Shown here: piece after piece, positions 11,745 through 23,922 of the stretch
Numbering within the stretch: position 1 is the first letter of the stretch
Layout of the letters: each line of letters opens with the position of its first letter
NCBI RefSeq assembly: GCF_000715075.1
Contig: NC_134085.1
Span: forward strand, 157,880,178 to 157,944,177
Direction: 5' to 3'
DNA: 64,000 nt
Source: Nicotiana tabacum
Lineage: Eukaryota > Streptophyta > Magnoliopsida > Solanales > Solanaceae
Made by a program: the position numbers and the translations under genes
Notes under the pieces: model-generated
What the model was told of the DNA's origin: nothing
The model's input: the letters and a program-made list of their open reading frames with translations, nothing else
Databases searched by the model: none

Positions 11745-12945
11745 TCAAAGAACCCAGAATCCCTGGTTCAGGGTTCAAGAATTCGAGCTTAGAATAATTG
11801 TTATATTTGGCTTTATTTATTTTCTGATTTTATCTACATGTTTGGGCCTAATATGCTAAATATTGCTTTTTACTACTTTGATATTATTTAATCTGTATAT
11901 ATAAACTGCTACGAAACCCCTCTCTTCTCATCTTCGGGGATGTGCACGTTGGTGTGACTCCTCTTCCGTTAGTATCATACCTTAAATTAGGAAGAGGCTC
12001 GGACAAGTTACAAAGCTGGATGGCCTTTTGGTTCCCGGTACGTAGCCCCTCCTAGGCTCGAGTTGTCCACTCGGGTGCACAAGTCTAGAACAACATACCC
12101 AGGTTTTGAACTTAGAATAACTCAGCCTCATGCTGGATCCCTAGTAGGAAAGCTTGTTTGCATCATATGCATCTGACTTTGGGGACTCAACACAGGGGTT
12201 GGGTCCGTCTAGGATAGGCATTCCCGGAAACAACAGACCAACCTGATGCATGTTTATGTGCTACCTGTGCATTTAATTTGTTTCAGACTGCATGTTGACA
12301 GGCTTCTAGATTAAGTGAGAAAACCCAAAATTTATTAGAGAAAACGAAAAAAAGACCAAGTGCGGAGAATGAGAGAAAATTTCATACGTTGCCCAAAATT
12401 CGGTATCCAAAACATCCCGACACTGCCAAATTTTTGAATAAAAAAGAGAAGAAAAAGGATTTCTTGAAAAAAACGTTTCTTGAAAAGAGAAGAATTAGTC
12501 CAAAATAATTTTTTTTTTGTTTTTTTTCCTTTTCATGTTAAAATTAGTTGAACTACGCGGGTTTGATTCTCACCGGATGTGGGATACGTAGGCAACCCTT
12601 ATCGGGTCCAGCCCCGCTTTTTGGAAAACTTTGAAAAAATATATGAAGTGTCATCGTTTTGTCGTAAATAAAGTGGGTGATGCCCTTCTTGTCTAAAATA
12701 ATCGAATGTCCTAACGGGATGCCAGAGGGCTGTTTTTGCAAGAATAGCCGTTGACTGTATTTTGTCAAATTTTGGCCACTTAGCGAGCACAACCCTAAAA
12801 ACTTCCATTTCAAAGTGTTGAAGGGTTGTATTCACAAAAGTAGCCCTGACTTCTTGATTTTGCAAAAAATAACCCCTTTTCTTTCAGTTTTTCAAATGAG
12901 ATTCACTTTGTGTGTAAACCAATCACCCTAATCTAAATGTGCAGA
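11745..12945 (+). other. Element B leader between PBS and ORF1
   Basis: No gene is seen. The stretch has a mixed-composition part, then a purine-rich AAAAAGAGAAG block (about 12430-12500) and motif copy 3 at 12550-12612. The minus-strand open frames at 12553-12865 overlap one another in different frames and have no family resemblance. Confidence 0.6.
12550..12612 (+). repeat. Ogre spacer motif, copy 3 (B, before ORF1)
   Basis: GAACTACGCGGGTTTGATTC is followed by a short variable part, then GGGATACGTAGGCAACCC and TCGGGTCC. It sits about 330 bp before ORF1. Confidence 0.75.
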
Positions 12946-14988
12946 ATGAGCACGAGTCAAAATTTACCAATGAAGGTCATGTTCAAAATTCCATTGGATC
13001 TACTCATATGGTGGGAATATTTGGGTGAATTAGGACAAGATATGGTCAACTAGTACTTGGGGGTCTCACCGGGTTATTGAAGATCAGGCCTAGAGGAGAC
13101 ATAATAAAAGCATTGGTTACATTTTGGGATCCAGCACACGTGTTTCATTTCTCGTACTTTGAACTTATACCCACTTTAGAAGAGATAGCCGGTTATGTTG
13201 GGAGTACCAAAGCTTTGAGACATAAATATCTGGTTGCCCCGAGAGTCGTCACCTCTCACAAGTTTCTTGATTTGCTAAAATTATGCAGGGGGTCGAATAT
13301 ATAGATTTGGAGGTTGGGTTTTCTACTCCACAGTTCATATATCAGTGGTACGGGCACATAGGGGGATTCGAAAACCCGGAGAGCAAAATTTGCAGCAAAG
13401 GGAATCGACTAAAATGGGAAGAGCATAGATGTTTCGCTTTCATGGTAGTATTTCTAGGTCTTTTAGTGTTTCCCATGAGGGACGGAAATATCGATGTACG
13501 TGTAGCCAGAGTTGTCAACACTTTGCTTACCCAGGCCAAAGGCACCCTCGCACCCATGATAGTGTCCGAAATATTCCGAGCTCTCACAGCCTGCAAGGCT
13601 GGGGCAGACTTTTTCGAAGGGTGTAACTTGTTGCTACAAATATGGATAACTGAGCATCTATGTCATCTTCCCCAGCACATGAACCATGGGTCAACGGGAG
13701 AAAGCTGGATAGAGAAGTTTTATACAAGGGTCTACGGGTTCAACATGCTAGAAGGGGTCACAGAATGGATATCTCGCCTCCGCTCCGTCACGGCCGATCA
13801 AATAGAATGGAAGTTGGGTTGGATTTCTACTAATGAAATCATATACATGCCTGCTACCGGTCCCCACTTCCTCTTGATGGGTCTCAGAAGCATATAGCCT
13901 TATGCCCCGTACCGGGTTTTGAGACGGCTGGGGAGGTATCAAATAGTTCCAAAGGATGAAGACCTTAGTACTCAGGTAGTCGAGATCGGTTCTAATGGTT
14001 AGTTTCACGAAGCGGCAGTTCGCCAGATCTAGAGTGAATGTCAGTACTTAACAACAAGCACCCAAGTGCGTGATCTATCCAAGGGTGAAGTCTCGCCCGG
14101 TTAGCTCGCATGGTACAAAAAAAGTGTTGAGTTTGGAAGACTAGCCAAAAGACCCCATCTTCAAGAATTTGTCGAGGCGTCACAAGAACAGTGGGATTGG
14201 TTGGCCAAAGAAAATGAGTGTAGGGCCACCATAAGGAAGCTGGAAAAGCAAGTTAGAGATCTTCAATTTGAGAATGGTTTGCAAGCCGCTGCGGATGAGG
14301 GTGAAAAGAAAAAGCTATCCAAAGAAAATGATTCCCTACGAGTCCAAATTCAGGAAATGAAAACAGTAGCCGAAAACCCCGCTAGAAGTGCAAAAGATGA
14401 AAAGCTTATAAGTAACTTTAGGCAGAAAGTAGGTGAATATGGTTTTGATCTGAACAAGGCCGAAGGCGAACTAACAAGAGCTCGAACAAAATAGGCCAAA
14501 TATGCAGAGCAACGAGCACGCTTGGTCAACAGTTAAAAGATAAATACGACAATGGAATCATGGGGTTGAAGACAAAGATCACCATCCTTGACAATGAAAT
14601 GACCAAGCAGGCAAAAGATTTCAAAGCCAAGAGAGAACAGTGCTACTCTTTGATGGCACAATAAGAGGGAGACCTACAGTACTTGCAAGAGCAAAATCAT
14701 ACCGCCACCCAAATTTTAGAAGCTAGGGCCCAGCAAATTGGGCGTTTGTTGCAAGAAAAGGGCATCATAAGATAAAGGGTCAGAAGGATCGCCGACTACA
14801 TCGCAATGAAATGCAGTAAGTGTGAGGACATGACCAAATCCATGTTCTTCGCCACTGTAATAACCTTTGTCCGCCAGATAATGGAAGATCTCTATCATCT
14901 CCAAGGGGATTTAGCGCATAGGCCCATGGCGAGACCGACTGATGTCCCGCGGGCCCCTGGAGCGATTGAGGCATTCATGTATTCATGA
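12946..14988 (+). pseudogene. Element B ORF1 (extra ORF upstream of gag), decayed
   Basis: This is the Ogre-specific ORF1 protein, whose function is unknown. An ATG at 12946 opens a frame that runs, through several stops and frameshifts, to about 14988. Recognisable blocks are IWWEYLGELGQDMV near the start, FWDPAHVFHFSYFELIPTLEE (about 13128-13190), FVFLGLLVFPM-like sequence (about 13440-13480), EGCNLLLQIWITEHL (about 13617-13660), and a Lys/Glu-rich coiled coil (about 14200-14500). These align block by block with ORF1 of element D, but the two copies are clearly diverged. The N-terminal half resembles plant-mobile-domain (PMD / DUF7745-like) proteins, recalled rather than searched. Frameshifts lie near 13290 and after 14500; stops include the TAG at about 13896. 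Confidence 0.75.
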
Positions 14989-15580
14989 TTTTATTCGAGT
15001 CTGTATTTTCGTCTTTCTGTTGGAGTCTGTTAGTCTGTATTTTTCATTTTTTTGTTGGAGTCTGTTAGTTCCCCTTTTTCGAGTCTGTTAGTTTTTATGA
15101 TTAAAATCGGTATGATGAGTCGTAGTAATCAAAACATTTTTTATATGAAAAATTTGAAAATCTCCAAAAATGTTTTTGTTATTTATTTTTACACTTATCC
15201 CTCAGAACTACGCTTGGTCTGATTCATGCAGCGTCATGATACGTAGGCAATCCCCAAAGGATTCGATCATAACCAAAAAAAAGAGAAAAGAAAAGGAAGG
15301 AAAAAAAGGGAGAGAGAGAAAACAAGAAACGACGGGAAGGAAACAATGGCAAAACAATAGAGAAAATGAGAGAATAAAGAACAACGAGAAATCAAGCAAA
15401 GAAAGGCAAGAGTGAAAAAAGAGAGAAGTTGCAAAATGGGCATTAGGGAAAGCCGGGATGACGTAAGCAACCGATCAAATGCATAATAGAAATGGTTAAC
15501 AGCTTAGGTGCATTGCATCCCCAATGTGCAATTGCCTATCTGTTACGCTCTAATCGCTAACAAGTTTGTTGTTGAAATCA
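14989..15580 (+). other. Element B spacer between ORF1 and gag
   Basis: This is non-coding. It has three GAGTCTGTTAG-type short repeats (about 14997-15090), motif copy 4 (15205-15269), a purine-rich AAAAAGAGAAAAG tract and then gag. The open frames at 15170-15470 lie in the purine tract and are low-complexity shadows. Confidence 0.6.
15205..15269 (+). repeat. Ogre spacer motif, copy 4 (B, before gag)
   Basis: GAACTACGCTTGGTCTGATT is followed by CATGCAGCGTCATGATACGT, then AGGCAATCCCC and an ATTCGATCAT tail. It is the closest match to copy 1, which occupies the same place in element A. Confidence 0.8.
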
Positions 15581-15656
15581 GTACAGGCAGGTGGTTAGTT
15601 TGTTTGGCATACTGGCAACTCATTCGTACAACACCAGGTCCAAAGACAAGTTGATT

Positions 15657-17999
15657 ATGGCTAACCAAGAACTGGATGCAAGTGTTATTGATCCATCAAG
15701 AGAGAGGGAAGAGTCTGATGTTAATCTGAAAGAGGAGTTGTATAAGATGAAACAACAGATGGCAAAGATGTATCAGGCATGGGTGAAAGGGCATCCACCA
15801 CTATCCTACCTCGCCAACCCTGCTTTCGTCCCACCGTTGGCTCAATCCCAGGAACCTCCCACCATTGATTCATCTCCAGGCTTTCCTATTTACCACCACT
15901 ACCAAGGCACCACTTCCCAAACACCACTAGCTCCACCACTCAAACCAGTTCTATACCCTCCTCTACCAGCCACCCCTGTTTTCGTGGCACCCCCACCCGC
16001 TACACTCCACCAATCCTCCAGTAAGCTTTTATTCCAGACACAAGATACCAATACTATCCCCCGGAGCCTACTTTCAAGACTCCAGAACCTTACTCCTACA
16101 CTCCTCATTTCGACATCCTTGTTGAGACTGAGAAACCACCTAAAAATCCAGAACAGGAGGAGATGTTTAGGAAGGTTAAGAGCTTGGAACAGTCATTCAG
16201 AAACATGCAGGGATTGGGAGGCCAAGTGAGTGTGGTCTACAAAGATTTGTGTTTATTTCCCGATGTTCAATAGCCAGTGGGATTCAAGATGCCCAAATTC
16301 GATCTATATGACGGGCAAGGAGACTCGGTGGCCCATTTGAGGGGATTCTGCAGTAAAATGAGACGAGCCGGTAGGAAAGAAAAGTTATTGATGGCATACT
16401 TTAGCCTTAGTCTGAGCGGCGCAGCGTTGGAGTGGTACACTCGTCAGGATCACAGCAGATGGTACACGTTGGATGATTTATCCCAGGTATTCGCTTGTCA
16501 TTTCCAATACAACCTTGAGATCGTTTGTCTCTGACGAAGATTGAGAAAAAGCCTAGTGAAAGTTTCAGGGAGTACGGTTTTTGTTGGAGAGAACAAGCGG
16601 CAAGGGTTGACCCTCCGATGAAAGAGAGCGAAATGGTGGATTACTTTCTGCAGGCCCTAGAACCCACTTACTACGGCCATCTGGTATCGGCCATAGGCAA
16701 GTCCTTCAACGAGGTAGTGAAGATGGGTGGAATGGTAGAAGAAGGTCTTAAGCCAATCAAAATCATAAGTTACTCGGCTATTACGGCAACTACCCAAGCC
16801 ATTCAGAACGGTACTAGGGAGTAATTGGAAAGAAGAAAGAAAGAAGATGTAGCAACAATTTATTTAGGATCATGGTTTGGACCCAGGAGCCCGTCACACA
16901 ATTATGCTTAGACTCGACCCCACCACCAAACCTACACTCAAACCCCGTATAATCTATCCTAGCATTACTTCCCATTACTAAACCCTCATTTTCCATCCAC
17001 CATGTATACATTCAACCTCCTGCCCACGCACAATGGCGTGCGCCAGCCCCACAAAACACCTACCCAACTCCACAAAATGCTTACCCACCCCCACGAGCCT
17101 ACCAAAACCCTGTCGGCCCAGGTTTTCGGCCCAATCAAGCCTTTAAAAATGAGAGGCTGCAGCGAAAGAAAACCTTCACCCTGTTGGGAGAGTCCTATAC
17201 TAGTTTGTTCTGCAGATTGAGGCAATTGGATATGCTGAGGCCAATTGAGTCAAAATTGCCAAACCATCCTCCAAAGAACCTTGATTACTCTGTAAGCTGT
17301 GAATGCTGTTCTGGTACTCTGGGGCATGATACGGAGAAGTGCTGGCACTTCAAAAATGCTATCCAGGAGCTCATTAACACAAACTAGATTGAGGTTCAAA
17401 CTCCAAAGGCACCCAACATCAACCAGAACCCACTACCAACCCATCAGGAGACAAACATAATCGAGATAGTACATAAGGGAGAGGAGCCCAAAAATCCTTC
17501 ACAAACCATCATGATTATTCGGTCCAGTGAGGTCAAACCAGCTAAAAATCCAACAGTTGAAGAATTAGTGAACAAGTCGAGTAGGGCAAACGGTGAACCA
17601 TCTGCAGTAGTCAAGAAAGGGTCCCCAAGTGATGTTGCAGTAAAACAAGAGAAGCCAAAAGTGGTTGTGTCAGGAGTGGCAAACAAGCCTATCATAATTG
17701 TAGAGGGTGCCCGTATGGATCCTATCATCATCATGCCTGTAATCTAGTTGCCGATAGTCAACAGCAAGGTTATCCCGTGGAACTATGAGTAGGTGATAGT
17801 AACTTAGAAGGGTAAGGAAGTGAAAGAAGAAGTCAATAAGGCCTATGGATTAACTCGCTCGGGGAGATGTTGTGCTCTGGAAGAGTTAAGGAAAGCTAAA
17901 TCATCCAAAGATAACCCAGTTCTAGTGAAAAAAGCAGTGACTGAAGAACAATCGGAGGAGTTTCTGAGAAAAATAAAGCCCTACCCTAAAGGAGTTTTG
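15657..17999 (+). pseudogene. Element B gag and remains of protease
   Basis: The first ATG of the conserved frame is at 15657, but homologous codons reach back to about 15591 with an SYNTRSK motif. Blocks in order: a coiled-coil-like N-terminus (KMKQQMAKMYQAW), a Pro-rich linker broken by a frameshift near 16050, and a capsid core (KMPKFDLYDGQGD at about 16290; LEWYTRQD at about 16429). Further blocks are ESFREYGFCWREQAARV (about 16557), a stop at 16822, a degenerate zinc knuckle with C..C and GHDTEKC (about 17300-17342), and the basic linker KPIIIVEGARMDPIII (about 17685). The frame ends KKAVTEEQSEEFLRKIK (about 17933-17977) and jumps straight to the intron donor. Most of the protease is therefore missing. 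Element D retains more of this protease start at the window edge. Confidence 0.8.
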
Positions 18000-18178
18000 G
18001 TACTTTGCTTTTATTTTCTTTTAGTTTATCTGGATTATTCCAGGGTTGTAATTCAGATTCTATTTTCCGTCCGTTTGGATGTACAAACCTGTTATCTTTT
18101 ATTTTCAATGAAATGCAATTTCCCTTTTTCGTCATTTCTGATAGTTTTATTTTTGTTTTTCTTTTCTTCCCTGTACAA
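18000..18178 (+). other. Candidate PRO-RT intron of element B, acceptor mutated
   Basis: This T-rich insert begins GTACTTTGC after a TTTTG end and closes with CCCTGTACAA, followed by TTCTTTTTGTGCTGG, which aligns with the post-intron start of element A (3864). The last two bases are AA where A has AG. On both sides of the insert the reading frames are those expected of gag-pro and of pol. The family precedent is the known Ogre intron. Confidence 0.5.
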
Positions 18179-19445
18179 TTCTTTTTGTGCTGGTTTCAAT
18201 AACATGACACACTTGAGAAATCTTCGGCCCAATCTTAAAAGTTAATCTAATTCTGAAATAATAATTCAAGAAATAGAGTGCGATGATGAACCATAATATG
18301 ATGAGGATGAGGCCTTTGAAGAGATTAGTAAAGAACTAAGTCATTTTGAGGAAAAACCCAAGCCTAACCTGAATGATTTGGAAACAATCAATTTAGGGGA
18401 CCCAGATAATGTTAGAGAAACTAAGCTAACTGTCCATCTTGAACCGCAAATCAGGGGAGAGATAATTAAAGCACTGTTTGAATATAAAAATATTTTTGCA
18501 TGGTCATATGACGACATGCCGGGTCTAAGCACTGACTTGGTAGTTCACAAATTGTCCACTGACCCGGCATTCCCTCTCGTCAAGCAGAAGTTGAGAGAGT
18601 TCAAAACCAATATGAGTGTGAAGATTAAAGAAGATGTCACAAATTAGTTTGATGCAAAGGTCATTCGAGTCACGCAGTATCCCACTTGGTTAGCCAATAT
18701 TGTGCCTGTGACAAAGAAGGATGGTAAGACCAGAGTGTGTGTTGATTACCATGATCTCAACAAGGCAAGTCCAAAGGACAACTTCCCACTGTCAAATATC
18801 CACATTTTGATTGATAATTGTGCCAAGTATGGATTGGGTTTTTTGTGGATTGCTATGCGGGCTATCATCAGATCTTAATGGAAGAGGAAGATGCGAAAAA
18901 GATGGCATTCATCACGCCATGGGGGACATATTGCTACCGGGTCATGCCTTTTGGTTTGAAAAATGCTGGGGCAACTTACATGAGGGCAATGAAGACCATA
19001 TTCCATAACATGATACACAAGGAGATTGAGGTCTACGTGGATGATGTGATCATAAAGTCCAGGAAGCAGTCTGACCATGTCAGAGATCTGAGAAAGTTTT
19101 TCTAGAGGCTTCGCAGGTACAATCTTAAGATTAACCTTGCCAAGTGCGCATTTGGCGTTCCATCCGGAAAATTATTGGGATTCATAGTCAGTCGTCGAGG
19201 CATCGAGTTGGATCCATCAAAGATCAAAGCTATCCAAGAATTTCCACCTCCCCGGAACAAGACCGAGGTGATGAGTCTGTTAGGTGATTGAACTATATCA
19301 GCAGGTTTATTGCTCAGCTCACGACAACTTGTGAGCCTATCTTCAAGATACTGAAGAAGGATGTTGCGGTCAAGTGGAATGATGAGTGCCAGGAAGCATT
19401 CAATAAGATAAAGGGGTACTTATCAAACCCACCTGTGTTGGTCCA
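18179..19445 (+). pseudogene. Element B reverse transcriptase (broken)
   Basis: Pol begins with a short pre-RT segment (GFNNMT at about 18191, then a stop at 18243). The palm and fingers blocks follow: HLEPQIRGEIIKALFEYKNI (about 18435), FAWSYDDMPG (about 18498), VPVTKKDGKTRVCVDYHDLN (about 18702), FITPWGTYCYRVMPFGLKNA (about 18908) and the catalytic YVDD at 19033-19044. SGKLLGFIVS and the thumb region lie at about 19165. Breaks: TAG at 18645-18647 and at 19103-19105, a frameshift between about 18800 and 18850, and another near 19290. Both TAGs stand where the family normally has Gln. The enzyme would copy the element's RNA; this copy cannot be functional. Confidence 0.9.
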
Positions 19446-20282
19446 CCAGAACCGAGGAGACCTTTGATTCTATATTTGACGGTCTTGGATAATTCATTTG
19501 GTTGCATGTTGGGTCAGCATGACATCACCGACACGAAGGAGCAAGCCATCTATTATCTCAGTAAGAAGTTCACATCTTATGAGGTTAAGTACACTCACCT
19601 TGAAAGGACATGTTGCGCCCTAACTTGGGTAGCACAGAAGTTGAAGAATTACTTGTCATCATACACCACTTACCTCATTTCTCGCTTGGATCCGTTAAAA
19701 TATATCTTTCAGAAGCCTATTCCCACAGAAAGACTTGCAAAGTGGAAAATTTTGCTCACAGAATTTGACATTATCTATGTGACTCGAATTGCGATAAAGG
19801 CCCAAGTATTGGCCGATCATTTGGCCGAGAACCCGGTGGATGAAGAATATGAGCCTTTGAAGACTTACTTCCCTGATGAAGAGGTGATGCACATTGACGA
19901 GTTGGAGCAGACTGAAAAACTAGGTTGGAAACTTTTCTTTGATGGGGCTGCAAATATGAAAGGAGTTGGAATAGGGGCCGTACTTATTTGTGAAATAGGG
20001 CATCATTACCCTGTTATGGGTCAGCTTCGTTTCTACTGTACCAACAACATGGCCGAGTACGAGGCATGCATTTTGGGTTTGAGGTTATGTATAGACATGG
20101 GTGCCCAGGAAGTCTTTGTATTGGAAGACTCAGACCTTCTGGTGCACCAGATCCAAGGAGAATGGGAAACATGGGATTTAAAGCTAATACTGTACCGACA
20201 ATGCTTACATGATCTTTGTCAACGGTTTTGATCAGTAGATTTCAAGCATATTCTAAGGATCCATAATGAGGTTGTAGATGTT
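19446..20282 (+). pseudogene. Element B RNase H and second RNase H-like domain
   Basis: The region 19464-20231 is open. The first RNase H (LYLTVLDNSFGCMLGQHD, AIYYLSKKFTSYE, TLERTCCAL-like) runs to about 19830. A linker with PVDEEYEPL follows, then a second RNase H-like domain beginning WKLFFDGAANMKGVGIGAVL (about 19926), with the NNMAEYEACILGLRL block (about 20043) and a VLEDSDLLV block (about 20119). A tandem second RNase H is diagnostic of the Tat lineage. TGA at 20229 ends the open frame, and homologous sequence continues to about 20330. The gene lies between RT and integrase in one original reading frame. Confidence 0.9.
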
Positions 20283-21660
20283 TTGGCTACTTTGGCGTCA
20301 ATGTTGCACCATCCGGACAAAGCTTATGTCAACCCTCTGCATATTCAACTCCGTGATCAGCATGCCTACTGTAATATGGTCGAAGAAGAACTTGACTGTG
20401 AACCATGGTTTCACGATATTAGGAAGTATATCAGGATGGGGGTGTATCTAGCACAAGCCACAGATGATCAAAAAAGAACAATTCGTCGTTTGGCAAGTGG
20501 ATTTTTCTTCAGTGGAGGAGTTTTATACAAAAGAACTCCAGATCTTGGATTGTTACGATGCATAGATGCTAGACAAGCCACGACCATCATGACCGAAGTA
20601 CATTCCGGAGTCTACAGACCGCATATGAGTGGGTATGTTCTGGCAAAGAAAATTCTTCGAGTGGGTTATTATTAGCTCACCATGGAGCGAGATTGTATCA
20701 GTTTTGTGCGCAAGTGTCATCAATGTCAAGTACACGGAGATTTGATTCATTTTCCGCCATCCGAATTGCACACAATGTCCGCACCATGGCCCTTCGTTGC
20801 TTGGGCTATGGATGTCATCAGACCAATTGAGCTATCAGCATCCAATGGGCACAGGTACACTCTTGTGCCCATTGACTATTTCACCAAGTGGGTTGAAGCT
20901 AAAACTTTAAAGTCTGTGACCAAGAAAGCAGTGGTTGATTTTGTTCGTTCAAATATCATTTGTCGGTTCGGGATCCCAAAGGTAATCATCATAGATAATG
21001 GTGCTAATCTCAATAGACATTTGATGAAAGATGTATGTCAAAAGTTTAAGATTACGCATCACAATTCCACCCCATATCGCCCCCAAGGCGAATGGAGCAG
21101 TCGAGGCAGCCAACAAGAACATAAAAAAGATACTTCGTAAAATGGTGCAGGGTTCCAGGCAATGGCATGAAAAGTTGCCCTTTGCGTTATTGGGTTATCG
21201 CACTACTGTTCGCACTTCAGTAGGGGCAACTCCTTATTTGTTGGTATATGGCACAGAAGCAGTGATACCCGCGGAGGTTGAAATTCCATCCCTTCGGATC
21301 GTTGTTGAATCCAAAATTGATGATGATAAGTGGGTGAAAACCCGTCTGGAGAAATTGCATTTGATTGATGAGAAAAGATTGGCAGCAGTATGCCATTGCC
21401 AGTTGTATCAAAAGAGAATGGTAAGGGCATAAAACAAGAAGGTGCGTCCCCGGAAATTTGAAGTGGGTTAGCAAGTATTGAAATGCATCCTTCCTCATCA
21501 GGATGAAGCAAAAGGCAAGTTCACCCCAAATTGGCAGGGGTCGTTCAACGTAACGAGAGTGTTGTCTAATAGTGCTTTGTATTTAGCAGATATAGAAGGC
21601 AAATGTGTATATATGGCTATCAGTTCTGATGCAGTCAAAAGATATTATGTATTATTTCTT
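20283..21660 (+). pseudogene. Element B integrase (broken)
   Basis: The linker ATLASMLHHPDKAYV leads into the HHCC zinc-binding region (EVHSGVYRPHMSGY about 20599; CHQCQVHGD about 20716), where a normal Trp codon reads TAG (20673-20675). The catalytic core shows AWAMDVI (about 20800; first Asp), IIIDNGANLN (about 20989; second Asp) and ANGAVEAANK (about 21090; Glu), with a frameshift between the last two near 21080. The C-terminal region has YGTEAVIPAEVEIPSLRI, PNWQGSFNV and VKRYYV (about 21640). Further stops are TAA at 21430 and TAG at 21469. Element A keeps CAG (4390-4392) where B has the TAG at 21469. Confidence 0.9.
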
Positions 21661-21979
21661 TGGTTTAAATTGTGTTTGTTTGTACTTGGTATGTTTTGAA
21701 GATTGGAATGACGAAGGCATTTTGTTCTGCTATCTAAACACTTTATCCTTTATTACCCCTTTTGAGCTTTATTTATTTCCTTTCATACCCCTCTTTTGGA
21801 ATCAGTAGCAAAGTTTGAAAATGCGAGTGCAAAAGATATGTAAAGGAAAAGATAGAAAAAGAGAAAGAAAAGAATGGAAAAGAGTGGGAAAAAAAAGAAA
21901 AGAGAAAAAAAACAAACAGCAAAAGAAAAAGAAGAAAAGAAAAGAGAAAATTACAACAACAGAGTAATTTCTATGACAT

Positions 21980-22052
21980 GAACTACGTTAGATCTGATTC
22001 CTTTTAAGGATACATAAGCAGCCTCATGGTTCGGCCCCATCAAAATAAAATT
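21980..22052 (+). repeat. Ogre spacer motif, copy 5 (B, after integrase)
   Basis: GAACTACGTTAGATCTGATT is followed by CC, TTTTAAGGATACATAAGCAG and CCTC. It matches copy 2 in element A in both place and sequence, with two changes in the GTAGGC core. Confidence 0.75.
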
Positions 22053-22299
22053 CAAAAGCCCCAAGCAAAAAAACTGGGCAGAAGTTGTAGTTGTTGTAAG
22101 AAGTCTAATTTCAAAAGTTGTAATTTTGAACCCATTTGAATTGTTTTGAGCCTTTTGATATCTTTTCTTTCTAACCCTATCCAAAATCCCACATAACGGT
22201 CTAAAAGAAGACCTTCCGATCAATCTTCGAGATATGCCGAGTCAAGCAAGAAGAGGTGATTCCTATCAGGGGCAACACTCCGGTACAAGCATGAAAAAT

Positions 22300-22500
22300 G
22301 AAAATGAGGGTCTTATTGGTGAAAACCCTCTCGGGCACCGTAAGGTGATGGAAGTTGAGAGAAATTAAAATGAGAGTCTTATTGGTAAAAACCCTCACGG
22401 GCACCGTAAGGAAACATTGAGTTGAGAGATGAACAAATGAGAGAGGTTTGTTTGTTAAAACCCATCAGGGCACCGCAGGCCGAACAAGTCAGGGATTTGG
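22300..22500 (+). repeat. Three-unit tandem repeat, 67 bp
   Basis: Units start at about 22300, 22367 and 22434. Each has AAATGAGAG, GGT(G/A)AAAACCC, GGGCACCG and AGTTGAGAGA. The same unit is present twice at 5200-5345 in element A. Confidence 0.75.
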
Positions 22501-23234
22501 TGAAGAATTAGGGTTTTGAAGGTCTCGAGGCATAGAGTATGACAACTGAAAGTTGATTGGTTGGATAGACTGGGCTGATTAATCCAAAATGCATGTCATG
22601 ATCATCGGTACCTGTTGCTCCACTTGATTAAGTTTCTTTTCTTTTTCCCCTTCAAATAGTCATCTAGTTTTCAATTTTTCTTCCGTATTCCTAACTCTCA
22701 AAAGTCATTGCATTTCATTTCTTTTGGGTTTATTTCTCTACGATGTTTCCAATGTCAGTCTTGTTTAAGAAAATAAGAAAGGATTTCAAAGCTCACTATC
22801 ATTTTCCAAAATTACACAAAGCACAGCGCAGCCAAAGCATGCCAGAGATAGTATGATGTAAAGTGGAATATAAAGTGTCAGTGAAAGTTCCATCGGTGGA
22901 ATGGTTTAGTAATTTCATGGGAGATGCAGAGGTTCAGATTGGAGGGGTCAGAAATGTAAAACAACGGTTTGGGTATAGAGCACTCGAGTCATCCAGGGTC
23001 ATGCGGTTGAGGATCAGTGAGAAAGTCAAAACTTGGCCAGTTCAAGGCAGTCAGTCAAAGCAAAGCACGACAAGGGAAGATCCACCTTCAGCAAGAATGC
23101 CACAAACTATCCACCACATTTTTAAACTAACAAGATTTTTCTTTAATTTAAAACAGGGGCAGGAAATTTCGTTTGTTTCGGAGAAACTCTCCGTAAGGAA
23201 AGCAAGTACTAAACATGTTTGATCGTAAATTCTC

Positions 23235-23700
23235 AGGACCCTCCTGGATAATGGGATCTAGTTTAAAATTCAAGCATGCATGAGTAATAAGATCTATCAT
23301 AAGTCTTACCCCAAAGAAATATAAGTTGGCTTTGAAGTTTTCGTTCTTAGGATAGGATTCAATTCAAAATTTTCAGGACCCTCCTGAATAATGGGATCTA
23401 GCTTTAAGACTTTCATTAGATAACAAGATTTAGCGTAAGTTCTATTGTAGGGAAGTATAATTTAGCCTTAAAGTTGTCACCCCTAAGATAAGACTTGATT
23501 TTGATTTTAAGGAACCTCCTAGATAATGGGATGTAGTTTTAAGACCTTTTTAGACAACAAGATTTAGCGGAAGTCATACCTATAGAAGATATAATTTAGC
23601 TTTAAAACTGTCATTCAACTAGGAGTTTTTAGGACCCTCTTGGATAATGGGATCTAGCTTTCAAATTCTTATAGACATTTGGTAACATGATTCAATTAAC
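23235..23700 (+). repeat. Tandem repeat with GGACCCTCCTGGATAATGGG core
   Basis: The core AGGACCCTCCTGGATAATGG recurs at 23235, 23375, 23520 and 23631 (spacing 140, 145 and 111 bp). TAGCTTTAAG and AAGATTTAGC-type sub-blocks lie between. It occupies the place held in element A by the unrelated GGAGACGCACTTCC array. Confidence 0.8.
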
Positions 23701-23922
23701 ACTCATAAATGTGCCCAGCTACCAAACTGGGGCAAAAAATTTTCTTTGTTTTATCTATTTTGTTGAAATCAGGCACCCACCTGGAGAGCAGGGGAGAACA
23801 ACACGAGTTTTAAGGATAGAAAGCAATTTGGGGTCAAGCAATCAGTCACCTATTTAGGGAAATAAGGAAAGATAGTTCAAAGGAAAAGTAGTCGCAAGAG
23901 GAAGTAGTTCAAGTTCAACAAT

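Noticed and set aside
12553..12865. Two overlapping minus-strand ORFs of 86-88 codons
   Set aside because: Different frames of the same leader sequence, without domain or conservation.
22863..23222. A 119-codon + strand ORF in the 3' UTR of element B
   Set aside because: No family resemblance, no counterpart in element A, and mixed composition; a chance open frame is likelier.
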